Source: Streptomyces sp. NBC_00178
GTDB taxonomy: Bacteria; Actinomycetota; Actinomycetes; Streptomycetales; Streptomycetaceae
Assembly (NCBI RefSeq): GCF_036206005.1
Contig: NZ_CP108143.1
Location: 6,353,501 to 6,417,500 of the forward strand
Direction: 5' to 3'
Length of the DNA stretch: 64,000 nt
The notes beneath the pieces were generated by a model. It saw only the letters and a list, made by a program, of their open reading frames with translations, did not search any database and was not told the DNA's origin. A program made the position numbers and the translations under genes. This document shows positions 25,624-35,066 of this stretch, in pieces (the stretch's first letter is position 1; each line of letters begins with the position of its first letter).

Positions 25624-27360
25624 GTGTCACACGACGAGCAGAGAAGGGGTGGGCGAGGGGAGTATCTGCCGGTCACGGCCGAACTGCCCACCGATCCGCA
25701 CCACGGACGCCGTGCCTCGACCGACCGAGTGGTGTTCGGCGTCTCCGCGGTCCTCACCGTCGCCTTCGTGATCTGGGGCTCCACGGCCACCGACTCGCTG
25801 ACGGACGTGTCGGACAGTCTGCTCACCGGGCTGATCCACAACGGCGGCTGGGCCTTCATCCTGGCGGCCTCCGGATTCGTGATCTTCGCCCTCTGGCTCG
25901 CGATCAGTCGCTACGGGCGGATCTCGCTCGGTCAGGACGGGGAGAAGCCCGAGTTCCGCACGGTCTCCTGGGTGGCGATGATGTTCAGCGCCGGCATGGG
26001 TATCGGCCTGATGTTCTACGGGGTGAGCGAGCCGCTGGCCCACTTCGTCAACCCACCCCCCGGCACGCACCCCGCAGACGCCGCCGAGGCGGAGCAGACG
26101 GCGATGGCGACCACTCTCTTCCACTGGACGCTCCACCCCTGGGCGATCTACGCGGTCGTCGGCCTGGCCATCGCGTACAGCGCCTACCGCCGGCACCGGC
26201 GCCAGACCATCAGCGCGGTCTTCATCCCGCTCATCGGCGAGCGGCACTCCCACGGGGCCGTCGGCCGGATCATCGACATCCTCGCGATCTTCGCGACCCT
26301 CTTCGGCTCCGCCGCCTCGCTGGGGCTCGGGGCACTGCAGATCGGCAGCGGCTTCGAGGAACTCGACTGGATGGAGAAGACCGGGACGGGCATGCTCGTC
26401 GCGATCATCGGGGTCCTCACGGCGGCCTTCGTCGCATCGGCCGTCTCCGGTGTGGAGAAGGGCATCCAGTGGCTCTCCAACATCAACATGGTGCTCGCGC
26501 TGATCCTGGTGGTCTTCGTGTTCGTCGTCGGCCCCACCATCATCATCCTGGATCTGCTGCCCACCTCGATCGCGGCGTACTTCGGTGACCTCGCCCAGCT
26601 CGTCGGCCGGACCGAGGCGACCGGGGAGGGGGACGTCGCCGACTGGCTCGCCAGCTGGACGGTCTTCTACTGGGCCTGGTGGATCTCCTGGACGCCCTTC
26701 GTCGGGATGTTCATCGCCCGGATCAGCCGCGGCCGCACGATCCGGCAGTTCGTCGGCGGCGTGATCCTCGTGCCCAGCACGGTCAGCCTGATCTGGTTCG
26801 CGGTGTTCGGCGGCTCCGCGATCGAACTGCAGCGCAACGGGCAGCTCAAGGGCGTCGGTGACACCCCGGAGGCCCAGCTCTTCGGCGTTCTGCACGAATA
26901 CCCGATCGCCACCGTCATGAGCATCCTGGTGATGGTCCTGGTCGGCATCTTCTTCGTCTCCGGCGCCGACGCGGCGTCGATCGTGATGGGCACGCTCTCC
27001 CAGAAGGGTGTCCTCGAACCCGCCAAGTGGGTCGTCATCTTCTGGGGCGTCGTGACCGGAGCCGTCGCGGCGGTCATGCTGCTCATCGGCGACGGGCAGG
27101 GGGACGCCCTGGCGGGGCTGCAGAACTTGACCATCCTGGTGGCCGCGCCCTTCACCATCGTGATGATCGGGATGTGCGTCGCGCTCATGAGGGATCTGCG
27201 CCAGGACCCGATGATCGTCCGCAGGGAGTTCGGTGTGGAGGCGGTCGAATCGGCGGTCATCGAGGGCCACGCCAAGTACGACGGCGACTTCGAGATCCGC
27301 ATCGGCCCCGGGTCCGAGGTCACCAGCGACGAACGCCACAGGCCCGAGCCGCCCGCCTGA
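25624..27360 (+). CDS. BCCT-family transporter (betaine/choline/carnitine type)
   Basis: 578 residues, 12 predicted membrane helices. Family signatures are intact: the aromatic substrate segment WTLHPWAIYAVVGLAIAYSAYRR (about 160-182) and FYWAWWISWTPFVGMFIARISRGRTIRQFV (about 345-374). The glycine-rich helix MMFSAGMGIGLMFYGVSEP (about 120-138) contains the MGIGL text of sodium-coupled BetP-like members. It imports compatible solutes under osmotic stress or for catabolism. GTG 25624 has GAAAGG eight nt upstream; GTG 25615 is too close. The C-terminal tail is charged, as in osmosensing BetP, but short. Confidence 0.95.
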   Translation: MSHDEQRRGGRGEYLPVTAELPTDPHHGRRASTDRVVFGVSAVLTVAFVIWGSTATDSLTDVSDSLLTGLIHNGGWAFILAASGFVIFALWLAISRYGRISLGQDGEKPEFRTVSWVAMMFSAGMGIGLMFYGVSEPLAHFVNPPPGTHPADAAEAEQTAMATTLFHWTLHPWAIYAVVGLAIAYSAYRRHRRQTISAVFIPLIGERHSHGAVGRIIDILAIFATLFGSAASLGLGALQIGSGFEELDWMEKTGTGMLVAIIGVLTAAFVASAVSGVEKGIQWLSNINMVLALILVVFVFVVGPTIIILDLLPTSIAAYFGDLAQLVGRTEATGEGDVADWLASWTVFYWAWWISWTPFVGMFIARISRGRTIRQFVGGVILVPSTVSLIWFAVFGGSAIELQRNGQLKGVGDTPEAQLFGVLHEYPIATVMSILVMVLVGIFFVSGADAASIVMGTLSQKGVLEPAKWVVIFWGVVTGAVAAVMLLIGDGQGDALAGLQNLTILVAAPFTIVMIGMCVALMRDLRQDPMIVRREFGVEAVESAVIEGHAKYDGDFEIRIGPGSEVTSDERHRPEPPA

Positions 27361-27420
27361 GCCGGTGGCGGCGGCGCCGGCTCCCGCGACATCGCCGCCC
27401 CGGTGCGGACGGGCCGAGGC

Positions 27421-28344
27421 TCAGGGCACCAGCCGGGCCGCGGCGTGGGCGCACCCCCGGGCGACGGTCACGCCCGCACCACCGTGACCGTAGTTGTGCA
27501 CCAGCAGCCCGCCGCCAGGCAGTTCCTCCGCCTCGATCCGCACCCCGGCGTCCCGGGCCGGCCGCAACCCCACGCGGTGGCCGATCACACGTGCCCCGGC
27601 AATCTCCGGCCGCACCCGCGCGCAGCGCGCCACGATCTCCCCGGCCGTGACCGGGTCGGGTTCCGCGCGTTCGTCGCCGGTCTCCGCGGTCCCGCCCAGC
27701 ACCAGGCCGCCCGGCTGGGGGAAGAAGTAGGTCGTCGCGCTCGACACCGGATCCGCCCGGGTGAACCACTCGTCGATGCCAGGGTTCTCCACCACCACCA
27801 GCTGGCCCCGCACCGGGTGCACCCCGGGGTCCGGGACGAGTTCCCGGGCGCCCAGCCCGGCGCAGTTGACCACCACGGGTGCCTCCGCCGCGGCTTCGGC
27901 GAAGCCGCCCACGGTACGCCGTTCGACCACACCCCCGGCCGAGGCCAGCCGCTCCTCCAGCCAGCGCAGATGGACGGGCATGTCGATCAGCGGGAGGGTC
28001 ACCCGCAGTCCCTGGGGCACCTCGGCGACCCCGGTCAGCCCGCGGGCCCACGCCCCCAGGGCCGACAGCCGCTCGCCCCCGTGCACTCCGGCGACCATCC
28101 GCACGCCGGTCTCCCCGGGGGACGACGACAACTCCTCGTACACCCGCAGAGTGTCGAGCGACCACCTGCCGATCGATTCCTCGGGTTCGATCCGGTACGG
28201 CCACCACAAGGCACCCGCCACCGCCGAAGTGGTATCCGAGGACGCCTCCCGCGACCAGACCCGGACCCGCAGTCCCCGCTCCGCCAGCAGCAGCGCCGTG
28301 GTCAGTCCGCTGACCCCGCCGCCCACCACGATCACGTCCGCCAC
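27421..28344 (-). CDS. D-amino-acid oxidase (FAD)
   Basis: 307 residues. The FAD-binding motif VIVVGGGVSGLTTALLLAERGLRVRVW opens the protein, followed by SAVAGALWWPYRIEP (the DAAO SxxAGGxxxP-like loop), VVNCAGLGARELVPDPGVHPVRGQLV (about 160-185) and the C-terminal HNYGHGGAGVTVARGCA. These are the D-amino-acid oxidase (not D-aspartate dehydrogenase) features. The enzyme oxidises D-amino acids to keto acids, ammonia and peroxide. Start GTG 28344. It is divergent from the ABC-F gene and convergent with the BCCT gene. Confidence 0.93.
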   Translation of the reverse strand: MADVIVVGGGVSGLTTALLLAERGLRVRVWSREASSDTTSAVAGALWWPYRIEPEESIGRWSLDTLRVYEELSSSPGETGVRMVAGVHGGERLSALGAWARGLTGVAEVPQGLRVTLPLIDMPVHLRWLEERLASAGGVVERRTVGGFAEAAAEAPVVVNCAGLGARELVPDPGVHPVRGQLVVVENPGIDEWFTRADPVSSATTYFFPQPGGLVLGGTAETGDERAEPDPVTAGEIVARCARVRPEIAGARVIGHRVGLRPARDAGVRIEAEELPGGGLLVHNYGHGGAGVTVARGCAHAAARLVP

Positions 28345-28441
28345 CGCGCCACCCCGTCCTCGCTCCGCCCGCGCCCGCCGGGACCCGGGCAGGCCATGGT
28401 CGCACCGCGGTCCAGCCGGGAGAAGGGCCGCCCGGGTTCGT

Positions 28442-28447
28442 TAGGAT
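28442..28447 (+). promoter_or_regulatory. -10 hexamer of ABC-F gene (leaderless start)
   Basis: TAGGAT ends 10 nt before ATG 28458, so the transcript would have a leader of only a few nucleotides. Confidence 0.45.
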
Positions 28448-28457
28448 CGTCAGCCTG

Positions 28458-30098
28458 ATGACTGCCACTCTCGTCGCCAAGGAACTCGCCGCCGGGCACG
28501 GCGACCGCACACTCTTCGCCGGACTCGACCTCGTGGTCGCGCCCGGCGACGTGATCGGTCTCGTCGGAGCCAACGGCGCGGGCAAATCCTCGCTGCTCCG
28601 TCTGCTCGCCGGCCTCGACCGGCCGGAGGAGGGGGAGCTGCGGCTCTCGCCGCCCTCCGCCACCGTCGGCCACCTCCCGCAGGAGCCCGAACGCCGTGCG
28701 GGCGAGTCCGTGCGGGAGTTCCTGGCCCGCCGGACCGGGGTCGCCGACGCACAGACCGCCATGGACGCCGCGACACAGGCCCTGGTCGACGGAACACCCG
28801 GCGCCGACGACGCGTACTCCGAGACGCTGGAGCGCTGGCTCGCACTGGGTGGCGCGGACCTGGACGAACGCGCCGAGGAGGTGGCCGCCGAACTCGGGCT
28901 GACCGTCGGTCTCGACCTCCCCATGACGGCGCTCTCGGGCGGACAGGCGGCCCGCGCGGGCCTCGCCTCCCTGCTCCTCTCGCGCTACGACGTCTTCCTG
29001 CTCGACGAACCCACCAACGATCTGGACCTCGACGGTCTGGAACGCCTGGAGCGCTTCGTCTCCGGGCTCCGGGCCGGCACGGTCGTCGTCAGCCACGACC
29101 GCGAGTTCCTCATGCGCACCGTCACCAAGGTCCTGGAACTCGACCTCGCCCAGCAGCAGATCAATCTCTACGGCGGTGGTTACGCGTCCTACCTGGAGGA
29201 GCGCGAACGCGCCCGCACCCATGCCCGCGAGGAGTTCGAGGAGTACGCAGACAAGCGCTCCGCGCTCGAAGGCCGTGCACAGATGCAGCGGGGCTGGATG
29301 GACAAGGGCGTCAAGAACGCCCGCCGCAAGGCGACCGACAACGACAAGATCGGCCGCAAGTTCCGCAGCGAGGCCAGCGAGAAGCAGGCCGCGAAGGCCA
29401 AGCAGACCCAGCGCATGATCGAGCGACTCGACGTCGTCGAGGAGCCGCGCAAGGAGTGGGAGCTGCGGATGGAGATCGCCTCGGCTCCGCGCTCGGGCTC
29501 CGTGGTCGCCACCCTCCGCGACGCCGAGGTGGCCCGCGGCGGCTTCTCCTTCGGCCCGGCCACCCTGCAGATCGACTGGGCGGACCGGGTCGCCATCACC
29601 GGTGCCAACGGTGCCGGGAAGTCCACGCTGCTGGCGGCCCTCCTGGGGCGCCTCCCGCTGGACTCGGGCCACGCCACGCTCGGCTCGGGAGTCGTGGTGG
29701 GCGAGGTCGACCAGGCGCGCAAGCTGTTCCACGGCACGGAGAGCCTGCTGGACGCCTTCTGCGCGGCGGTCCCCGACACCGAGCCGGCCGAGGTGCGCAC
29801 CCTGCTGGCGAAGTTCGGCCTGCGCGCCGCCCACGTGCTGCGCCCCGCCACCACGCTCTCGCCCGGCGAACGCACCCGCGCCGGCCTGGCCCTGCTGCAG
29901 GGCAGGGGGGTCAACCTGCTGGTCCTGGACGAGCCCACGAACCACCTGGACCTGCCGGCGATCGAGCAGCTGGAGTCGGCGCTGGAGTCGTACACGGGCA
30001 CTCTGCTGCTGGTCACGCACGACCGGCGGATGCTGGAGGCCGTCCGCACGACCCGCCGTGTCGAGGTGGCCGACGGCAAGGTCACCGAGGCCGCCTGA
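28458..30098 (+). CDS. ABC-F family ATPase (ribosome-associated type)
   Basis: 546 residues with two nucleotide-binding domains and no membrane segment. NBD1: Walker A GANGAGKSS (about 36-44), LSGGQ (about 158), Walker B VFLLDEPTNDLDL. The inter-domain linker (about 250-325) is highly charged (KGVKNARRKATDNDKIGRK) and forms the P-site tRNA interaction motif expected of ABC-F. NBD2: GANGAGKST (about 385), LSPGERTRAGLALL, LLVLDEPTNHLDL. ABC-F proteins act on the ribosome, in antibiotic protection or translation. It differs in subfamily from the remnant at 9180-9660. A strong hairpin follows the stop. Confidence 0.95.
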   Translation: MTATLVAKELAAGHGDRTLFAGLDLVVAPGDVIGLVGANGAGKSSLLRLLAGLDRPEEGELRLSPPSATVGHLPQEPERRAGESVREFLARRTGVADAQTAMDAATQALVDGTPGADDAYSETLERWLALGGADLDERAEEVAAELGLTVGLDLPMTALSGGQAARAGLASLLLSRYDVFLLDEPTNDLDLDGLERLERFVSGLRAGTVVVSHDREFLMRTVTKVLELDLAQQQINLYGGGYASYLEERERARTHAREEFEEYADKRSALEGRAQMQRGWMDKGVKNARRKATDNDKIGRKFRSEASEKQAAKAKQTQRMIERLDVVEEPRKEWELRMEIASAPRSGSVVATLRDAEVARGGFSFGPATLQIDWADRVAITGANGAGKSTLLAALLGRLPLDSGHATLGSGVVVGEVDQARKLFHGTESLLDAFCAAVPDTEPAEVRTLLAKFGLRAAHVLRPATTLSPGERTRAGLALLQGRGVNLLVLDEPTNHLDLPAIEQLESALESYTGTLLLVTHDRRMLEAVRTTRRVEVADGKVTEAA

Positions 30099-30106
30099 CG
30101 GACGCG

Positions 30107-30140
30107 GGTCCGCCCGCCCCGGCTCCGGGGCGGGCGGACC
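30107..30140 (+). terminator. Strong terminator after ABC-F gene
   Basis: A perfect 16-bp inverted repeat (GGTCCGCCCGCCCCGG, 30107-30122, and its complement 30125-30140) followed by TTT, starting 8 nt after the stop. Confidence 0.8.
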
Positions 30141-30263
30141 TTTCGCAGGGAGGGGCGGGTCCAACCGGCTGGGGAGAAGCCCGGACGGGGAGCGGACGCG
30201 GTCGGTCCGCCGTTCCCGCACCGGTCCGGCAGCCGGTCGGTCCGCTCGGGCACGACGTCCGAA

Positions 30264-30357
30264 GCGGTGCGGGACTCCCGTCACGCCGTCCGGGCGCCTC
30301 GGCGCCCGTACCGTTGCGGGACTCCCGGCACCCCTCCGTACGCCTCAGCGCCCGGAA
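30264..30357. repeat. Imperfect 47-bp tandem duplication at the 3' end of tex
   Basis: Two copies with a 47-bp period share GCGGGACTCCCG (30269 and 30316) and a tail CGCCTC(G/A)GCGCCCG. The second copy overlaps the last codons and stop of tex; the first lies just outside. It appears to be a local duplication. Confidence 0.5.
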
Positions 30358-32798
30358 CCGCCCTTGTCTGACCCGCCGGTCAGCCCGGCGCGCCGCAGGG
30401 CGTCGGCCATCGCGCTGTTGGCCGGCGCCGCGGCGGGACGTGCCGCGCCTCCGCCACCGCCGCCCCGCCGGTCACGGCGCTGAGCGCCGCCACCCTGGCG
30501 GTTCTCCTGGCCCTGCCCCTGTCGCTGCCGTGGCGGACGCTCGCCGCCGCCCTGACCGGTCCGCTCGCCGCGCTCGCGCTTCGGGCCCTTTCCACCGCTC
30601 TGCCCGCCGCCCTGTCCGGCCGACGCCTCGTCGTCGAGCCTCAGCGACAGGGAGACCCGCTTGCGCGGGATGTCGACGTCCATGACCTTCACCCGCACGA
30701 TGTCGCCCGGCTTCACGACGTCCCTGGGCTCCTTGACGAACGTGCGCGACATCGCGGACACGTGCACGAGACCGTCCTGGTGCACGCCGATGTCGACGAA
30801 CGCGCCGAAGGCGGCGACGTTCGTGACGACCCCCTCCAGCACCATTCCCGGGGCCAGGTCGGCGAGCTTCTCGACGCCCTCCTTGAACGTGGCCGTCCTG
30901 AACGCGGGCCGCGGGTCGCGCCCGGGCTTCTCCAGCTCCTTCAGGATGTCCGTGACCGTGGGGAGACCGAACTTCTCGTCGACGAAGTCGTCCGGCCGCA
31001 GCGAGCGCAGCGTGTCCGTGTTGCCGATCAGCGAGGCGACGTCCCCGCCCGTCCGCTTCACCATCGTCCGCACCACGGGGTACGCCTCGGGGTGCACGCT
31101 CGACCCGTCCAGCGGGTCGTCGCCGCCCCGGATCCGGAGGAAGCCGGCGCACTGTTCGTAGGCCTTCGGTCCCAGCCGCGCCACGTCCTTGAGCGCCCGG
31201 CGGGAGCGGAACGGGCCGTTCGTGTCGCGGTGCGCCACGATGTTCTCGGCGAGACCGGAACCGATGCCGGACACCCGCGAAAGCAGCGGTGCCGAAGCGG
31301 TGTTGACGTCGACGCCCACACCGTTCACGCAGTCCTCGACCACGGCGTCCAGGGAACGCGACAGCTTCACCTCGGACAGGTCGTGCTGGTACTGCCCGAC
31401 GCCGATCGACTTCGGGTCGATCTTGACCAGCTCGGCCAGCGGGTCCTGCAGCCGGCGGGCGATCGACACCGCACCGCGCAACGACACGTCCATGTCGGGG
31501 AGTTCCTGCGAGGCGAACGCCGACGCCGAGTAGACCGAGGCGCCGGCCTCCGACACCATCACCTTGGTGAGCTTCAACTCGGGGTGCTTGTCGCACAGTT
31601 CGCCCGCGAGCTTGTCCGTCTCGCGGGACGCCGTGCCGTTCCCGATCGCGATCAGGTCGACCTGGTGCTCCCTCGCGAGGCGCTCCAAGGTGGCGAGTGA
31701 CTGATCCCACTTGTTCGCCGGCACGTGCGGATGGATGACGTCCGTGGCGACGACCTTGCCGGTCGCGTCCACGACGGCCACCTTCACACCCGTCCGGAAG
31801 CCGGGGTCGAGCCCCAGCGTCGCCCGGGTACCGGCCGGCGCGGCGAGCAGCAGGTCACGCAGGTTGGACGCGAAGACCCGTACGGCCTCGTCCTCCGCCT
31901 CCGTGCGCAGCCGCAGCCGCATGTCGATCCCGAGGTGCACGAGGATCCGGGTGCGCCAGGCCCAGCGCACGGCGTCGCCGAGCCACTTGTCGCCCGGGCG
32001 CCCGCGGTCGGCGACACCGAAACGCCGGGCGATCATGTTCTCGTACGACGAAGGCCCGGGCGTGTCCGACGGCTCCTCCGGTTCGAGGACCAGGTCGAGC
32101 ACGTCCTCCTTCTCCCCCCGCAGCATGGCGAGGACCCGGTGCGAGGGCAGCGCGGTGAACGGTTCGCTGAAGTCGAAGTAGTCCGCGAACTTCGCACCCG
32201 CCTCCTCCTTGCCGTCCCGCACCTTCGCGACCACCCTGCCCCGCGACCACATGCGTTCGCGCAGCTCGCCGGTGAGGTCGGCGTCCTCCGAGAAGTGCTC
32301 GGCCAGGATCGAACGGGCGCCCTCCAGGGCCGCTGCGGCGTCGGCCACGCCCTTGTCCGCGTCGACGTACGCCGCCGCCGCGACGAGCGGGTCCACGGAC
32401 GGGTCGGCCAGCAGGCCGGTCGCCAGGGGCTCCAGACCGGCCTCGCGTGCGATCTGGGCCTTCGTCCTGCGCTTCGGCTTGAACGGCAGGTAGATGTCCT
32501 CGAGCCGCGCCTTCGTGTCGGCCGCACGGATCCGAGCTTCGAGCGCCTCGTCGAGCCTGCCCTGCTCGCGTACGGAGTCCAGGACCGCCGCACGGCGGTC
32601 CTCGAGTTCCCGCAGGTACCGCAGCCGCTCCTCGAGCGTGCGCAGTTGCGCGTCGTCGAGCATCTCGGTCGCTTCCTTGCGGTAGCGCGCGATGAACGGC
32701 ACGGTCGACCCGCTGTCGAGCAAGTCGACGGCCGCCTTCACCTGACGCTCGCGTACGCCGAGTTCCTCGGCGATCCTGCCTTCGATGGACGTCGTCAC
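30345..32798 (-). CDS. tex: Tex-family S1 RNA-binding transcription accessory protein
   Basis: 817 residues from GTG 32798, where the conserved N-terminus (V/M)TTSIEGRIAEELGVRERQV begins. Domain order: Tex N-terminal helical part (1-200), YqgF/RNase H-like domain (about 325-455, TLGLDPGFRTGVKVAVVD), helix-hairpin-helix repeats (about 490-570, NTASAPLLSRVSGIGSGLAENIV), and an S1 domain (about 645-720, GMVLEGVVTNVAAFGAFVDIG). Unusually, about 85 further residues form a Gly/Arg/Gln-rich tail (RERGERTGQGGGERPPRQRQ and similar) ending in a short helical cap MADALRRAGL. Tex affects transcription and RNA handling under stress. Confidence 0.96.
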   Translation of the reverse strand: MTTSIEGRIAEELGVRERQVKAAVDLLDSGSTVPFIARYRKEATEMLDDAQLRTLEERLRYLRELEDRRAAVLDSVREQGRLDEALEARIRAADTKARLEDIYLPFKPKRRTKAQIAREAGLEPLATGLLADPSVDPLVAAAAYVDADKGVADAAAALEGARSILAEHFSEDADLTGELRERMWSRGRVVAKVRDGKEEAGAKFADYFDFSEPFTALPSHRVLAMLRGEKEDVLDLVLEPEEPSDTPGPSSYENMIARRFGVADRGRPGDKWLGDAVRWAWRTRILVHLGIDMRLRLRTEAEDEAVRVFASNLRDLLLAAPAGTRATLGLDPGFRTGVKVAVVDATGKVVATDVIHPHVPANKWDQSLATLERLAREHQVDLIAIGNGTASRETDKLAGELCDKHPELKLTKVMVSEAGASVYSASAFASQELPDMDVSLRGAVSIARRLQDPLAELVKIDPKSIGVGQYQHDLSEVKLSRSLDAVVEDCVNGVGVDVNTASAPLLSRVSGIGSGLAENIVAHRDTNGPFRSRRALKDVARLGPKAYEQCAGFLRIRGGDDPLDGSSVHPEAYPVVRTMVKRTGGDVASLIGNTDTLRSLRPDDFVDEKFGLPTVTDILKELEKPGRDPRPAFRTATFKEGVEKLADLAPGMVLEGVVTNVAAFGAFVDIGVHQDGLVHVSAMSRTFVKEPRDVVKPGDIVRVKVMDVDIPRKRVSLSLRLDDEASAGQGGGQSGGKGPKRERGERTGQGGGERPPRQRQGQGQENRQGGGAQRRDRRGGGGGGAARPAAAPANSAMADALRRAGLTGGSDKGGSGR

Positions 32799-33026
32799 GG
32801 TTCTACCGACTCGCCTTCTCGTACTGGCTGTGCTGGCTGTGCCACGGGGGTGCTCCACACTCCCGTGGGCACCTTCGCCTGCATTGTGCCGGGTCGCCGG
32901 GTGCCGTGTCGCGTGACCTCGTCGATGGCGGCCCGCCCGTCACGGTGGACAGGGCCGGCCGGGCGCTGCGGCCCTCGCCGCGGCGCGAGGTGCCGCGGCG
33001 GGGGGCCGTGCCGTACGCCCGTGAGG

Positions 33027-33890
33027 TCAGCCCCGGCCGACGAGGTCGTCCGGGAACGCGCCGGCGGAGGCCGCGGTGAACAGGAACCCGCGCGCCAGTT
33101 CGGTGAGCCGGGCCACGCCGTCGGCGCCCAGGTGCTCGTACGGCGCCGCGTCCATCCGGTCCGTGGCCTCCTCCAACTCCTCCCTGAGCGCGGTGCCCGC
33201 GTCGGTCAGGTCGCCTTCGGCGTCCAGGACGCCGCGGCTCCGCAGCCGCTCGACCGCCGCGTCCCAGTCCGTGCGCCGCCAGCCGCGCGTGGCGAGGACC
33301 CAGCGGGGTGACGTGCCCTTACCGGTCGCGGTGTGACTGACCAGGGCCTCCATCGGGTCGAGACCCGCCGAGAGCAGGGCGGCCAGGTGGCCGTCGCCGC
33401 GGTGCTCCCGCAGCAGCGTCGCCGCGTGCCAGTACGCCAGGTGCGGCTCGTCCGGCACCGCCAGGTCGGCGTGGGCCGCGTAGAGCGGACGGGCCTGGCG
33501 GGTGCAGGCCTCGGCCGCCCGCAGCGCCAGCCGGGCGGCCTCCGCCATCTCCGGGGAGGTGACGGCCTCCTCGCCCAGTACCCGGCGCAGCGTCGAGTCG
33601 GCGGCCCTCAGCCGTGCGTCGAGCGCGGCCTCAGGGGTGATCCGCGACCAGACGGAGGGCAGATGGCGGGCCACCAGCACGTGGTTGAAGTTGTAGAAGG
33701 TCGAGGTGACGGTGCCCGCGCCGACGGCGCCCAGGGCCGCGCCGCGCGAGGCGAAGTAGACGGCGCTCGGGTCCTCGATGCCGAGCTCTCCGAACTCCCT
33801 GCCGAGGTCGGGGGAGAAGTAGACGCAGGAGTGCATCGGGTTGAGGGCGTTGTGGCAGCGGCGTCCGGCGCGCGGGGGGAGAGTGCTCAT
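33027..33890 (-). CDS. SCO6745-family (SalK-like) protein
   Basis: 287 residues, matching the Streptomyces family named after SCO6745: RRCHNALNPMHSCVYFSPDLGREFGELGI (about 9-38), YFASRGAALGAVGAGTVTSTFYNFNH (about 45-70) and a C-terminal winged-helix-like segment (TDWDAAVERLRSRGVLDAEGDLTDAGTALREELEEATDRM, about 205-245) resembling MarR-type helices. Function is unknown; the name is used for lack of biochemical data. ATG 33890. It is divergent from the GlxA-type regulator, with 146 nt between the two starts. Confidence 0.88.
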   Translation of the reverse strand: MSTLPPRAGRRCHNALNPMHSCVYFSPDLGREFGELGIEDPSAVYFASRGAALGAVGAGTVTSTFYNFNHVLVARHLPSVWSRITPEAALDARLRAADSTLRRVLGEEAVTSPEMAEAARLALRAAEACTRQARPLYAAHADLAVPDEPHLAYWHAATLLREHRGDGHLAALLSAGLDPMEALVSHTATGKGTSPRWVLATRGWRRTDWDAAVERLRSRGVLDAEGDLTDAGTALREELEEATDRMDAAPYEHLGADGVARLTELARGFLFTAASAGAFPDDLVGRG

Positions 33891-34036
33891 GCCCGCACGT
33901 TACCGACTGGTTGGTACGTCCGGTACCCCAGGGGTCGCGAGGACCGTACGGCACCGGCCGCCCGGCCGCCGCATGGCAGGAAAGGTGGGAAGCTCGTCAT
34001 TGCGGCCACCGCCCGGAGCCTCGGAGACTGAGGGAC

Positions 34037-34993
34037 ATGAAGCAGCGATCCGTGCTCGTCGTCCTCTTCGACGGCGTCCAGAGTCTCGACGTGAGCGGCC
34101 CGGCGGAGGTCTTCGCCGGGGCCTCCCGGTTCCCCGGGATCTCCTACGACCTGCGGACCGCCTCGCTGGACGGCGCTCCCGTGCGCTGCTCCAGCGGGCT
34201 CACCCTCGTGCCCGACGGCACGCTCGCCGACGCCCCGGTGCCGGACCTGCTCCTCGTGCCCGGCGGCGCCGGGACCAGGACGCCGGACCCGGCCCTGGTC
34301 GACTGGCTGCGCGCCCACGCGCCGTCGGCCGGCCAGCTGGTCTCGGTCTGCACCGGCGCCCTGCTCCTGGCCGAGGCGGGCCAGCTCGACGGCCACCGGG
34401 TGACGACGCACTGGTCGGTCTGCGAGATGCTCGCGCGGACTCATCCGGCGGTCCGGGTCGACCCGGACCCGATCTTCGTGCGTGACGGAAGGCTGGCCAC
34501 CTCGGCCGGCGTGACCGCGGGGATCGATCTCGCGCTGGCGCTGGTGGAGGAGGAGCACGGCAGGCAGGTGGCGCTGAGCATCGCCCGCCACCTCGTCGTG
34601 TTCCTGCGGCGCCCGGGGAACCAGGCCCAGTTCAGTGCCCAGCTCACCGCCCAGACCGCCGCCCGCGAACCCCTGCGCGAGGTCCAGCACTGGATCACCG
34701 GGCATCCGGAGGCCGACCTCTCGGTGGAGGCGCTCGCGGCGCGGGCCAGGCTCTCGCCCCGCCACTTCGCCCGCGCCTTCCAGGCCGAGACGGGCCTGAC
34801 ACCCGGCCGGTACGTCGAGCGCGTACGCATCGAACAGGCGCGCAGGCTGCTGGAGGACACCACCGACTCGGTCGCCGGGATCTCCCGGGCCAGCGGTTAC
34901 GGCACCCCCGAGGCGTTGCGCCGCGCCTTCCTCAGGGCCCTCGGCACCGCGCCCGCCGAATACCGGCGCCGCTTCCGCTCCCAGCCCGTCTGA
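34037..34993 (+). CDS. GlxA-type regulator: DJ-1/PfpI domain + AraC helix-turn-helix
   Basis: 318 residues. The N-terminal DJ-1/PfpI domain (about 5-175) has VVLFDGVQSLDVSGPAEVFAGA, LLLVPGGAGTRTPD and the nucleophile elbow VCTGALLLAEAGQLDGHRVTTHW (Cys about 106). The C-terminal AraC domain (about 215-315) has two helix-turn-helix units (SVEALAARARLSPRHFARAFQAETGLTPGRYVERVRIEQARRLLE and GISRASGYGTPEALRRAF). GAGGG six nt before ATG 34037 sets the start. The next gene encodes a stand-alone DJ-1/PfpI enzyme, a likely target. Confidence 0.95.
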   Translation: MKQRSVLVVLFDGVQSLDVSGPAEVFAGASRFPGISYDLRTASLDGAPVRCSSGLTLVPDGTLADAPVPDLLLVPGGAGTRTPDPALVDWLRAHAPSAGQLVSVCTGALLLAEAGQLDGHRVTTHWSVCEMLARTHPAVRVDPDPIFVRDGRLATSAGVTAGIDLALALVEEEHGRQVALSIARHLVVFLRRPGNQAQFSAQLTAQTAAREPLREVQHWITGHPEADLSVEALAARARLSPRHFARAFQAETGLTPGRYVERVRIEQARRLLEDTTDSVAGISRASGYGTPEALRRAFLRALGTAPAEYRRRFRSQPV

Positions 34994-35066
34994 CCCTCCG
35001 CCCGACCACCCGCGCGACCCACGACCGGGCGGGCCCGGCACGCCCGCACCGACGAGAGGACCCACC

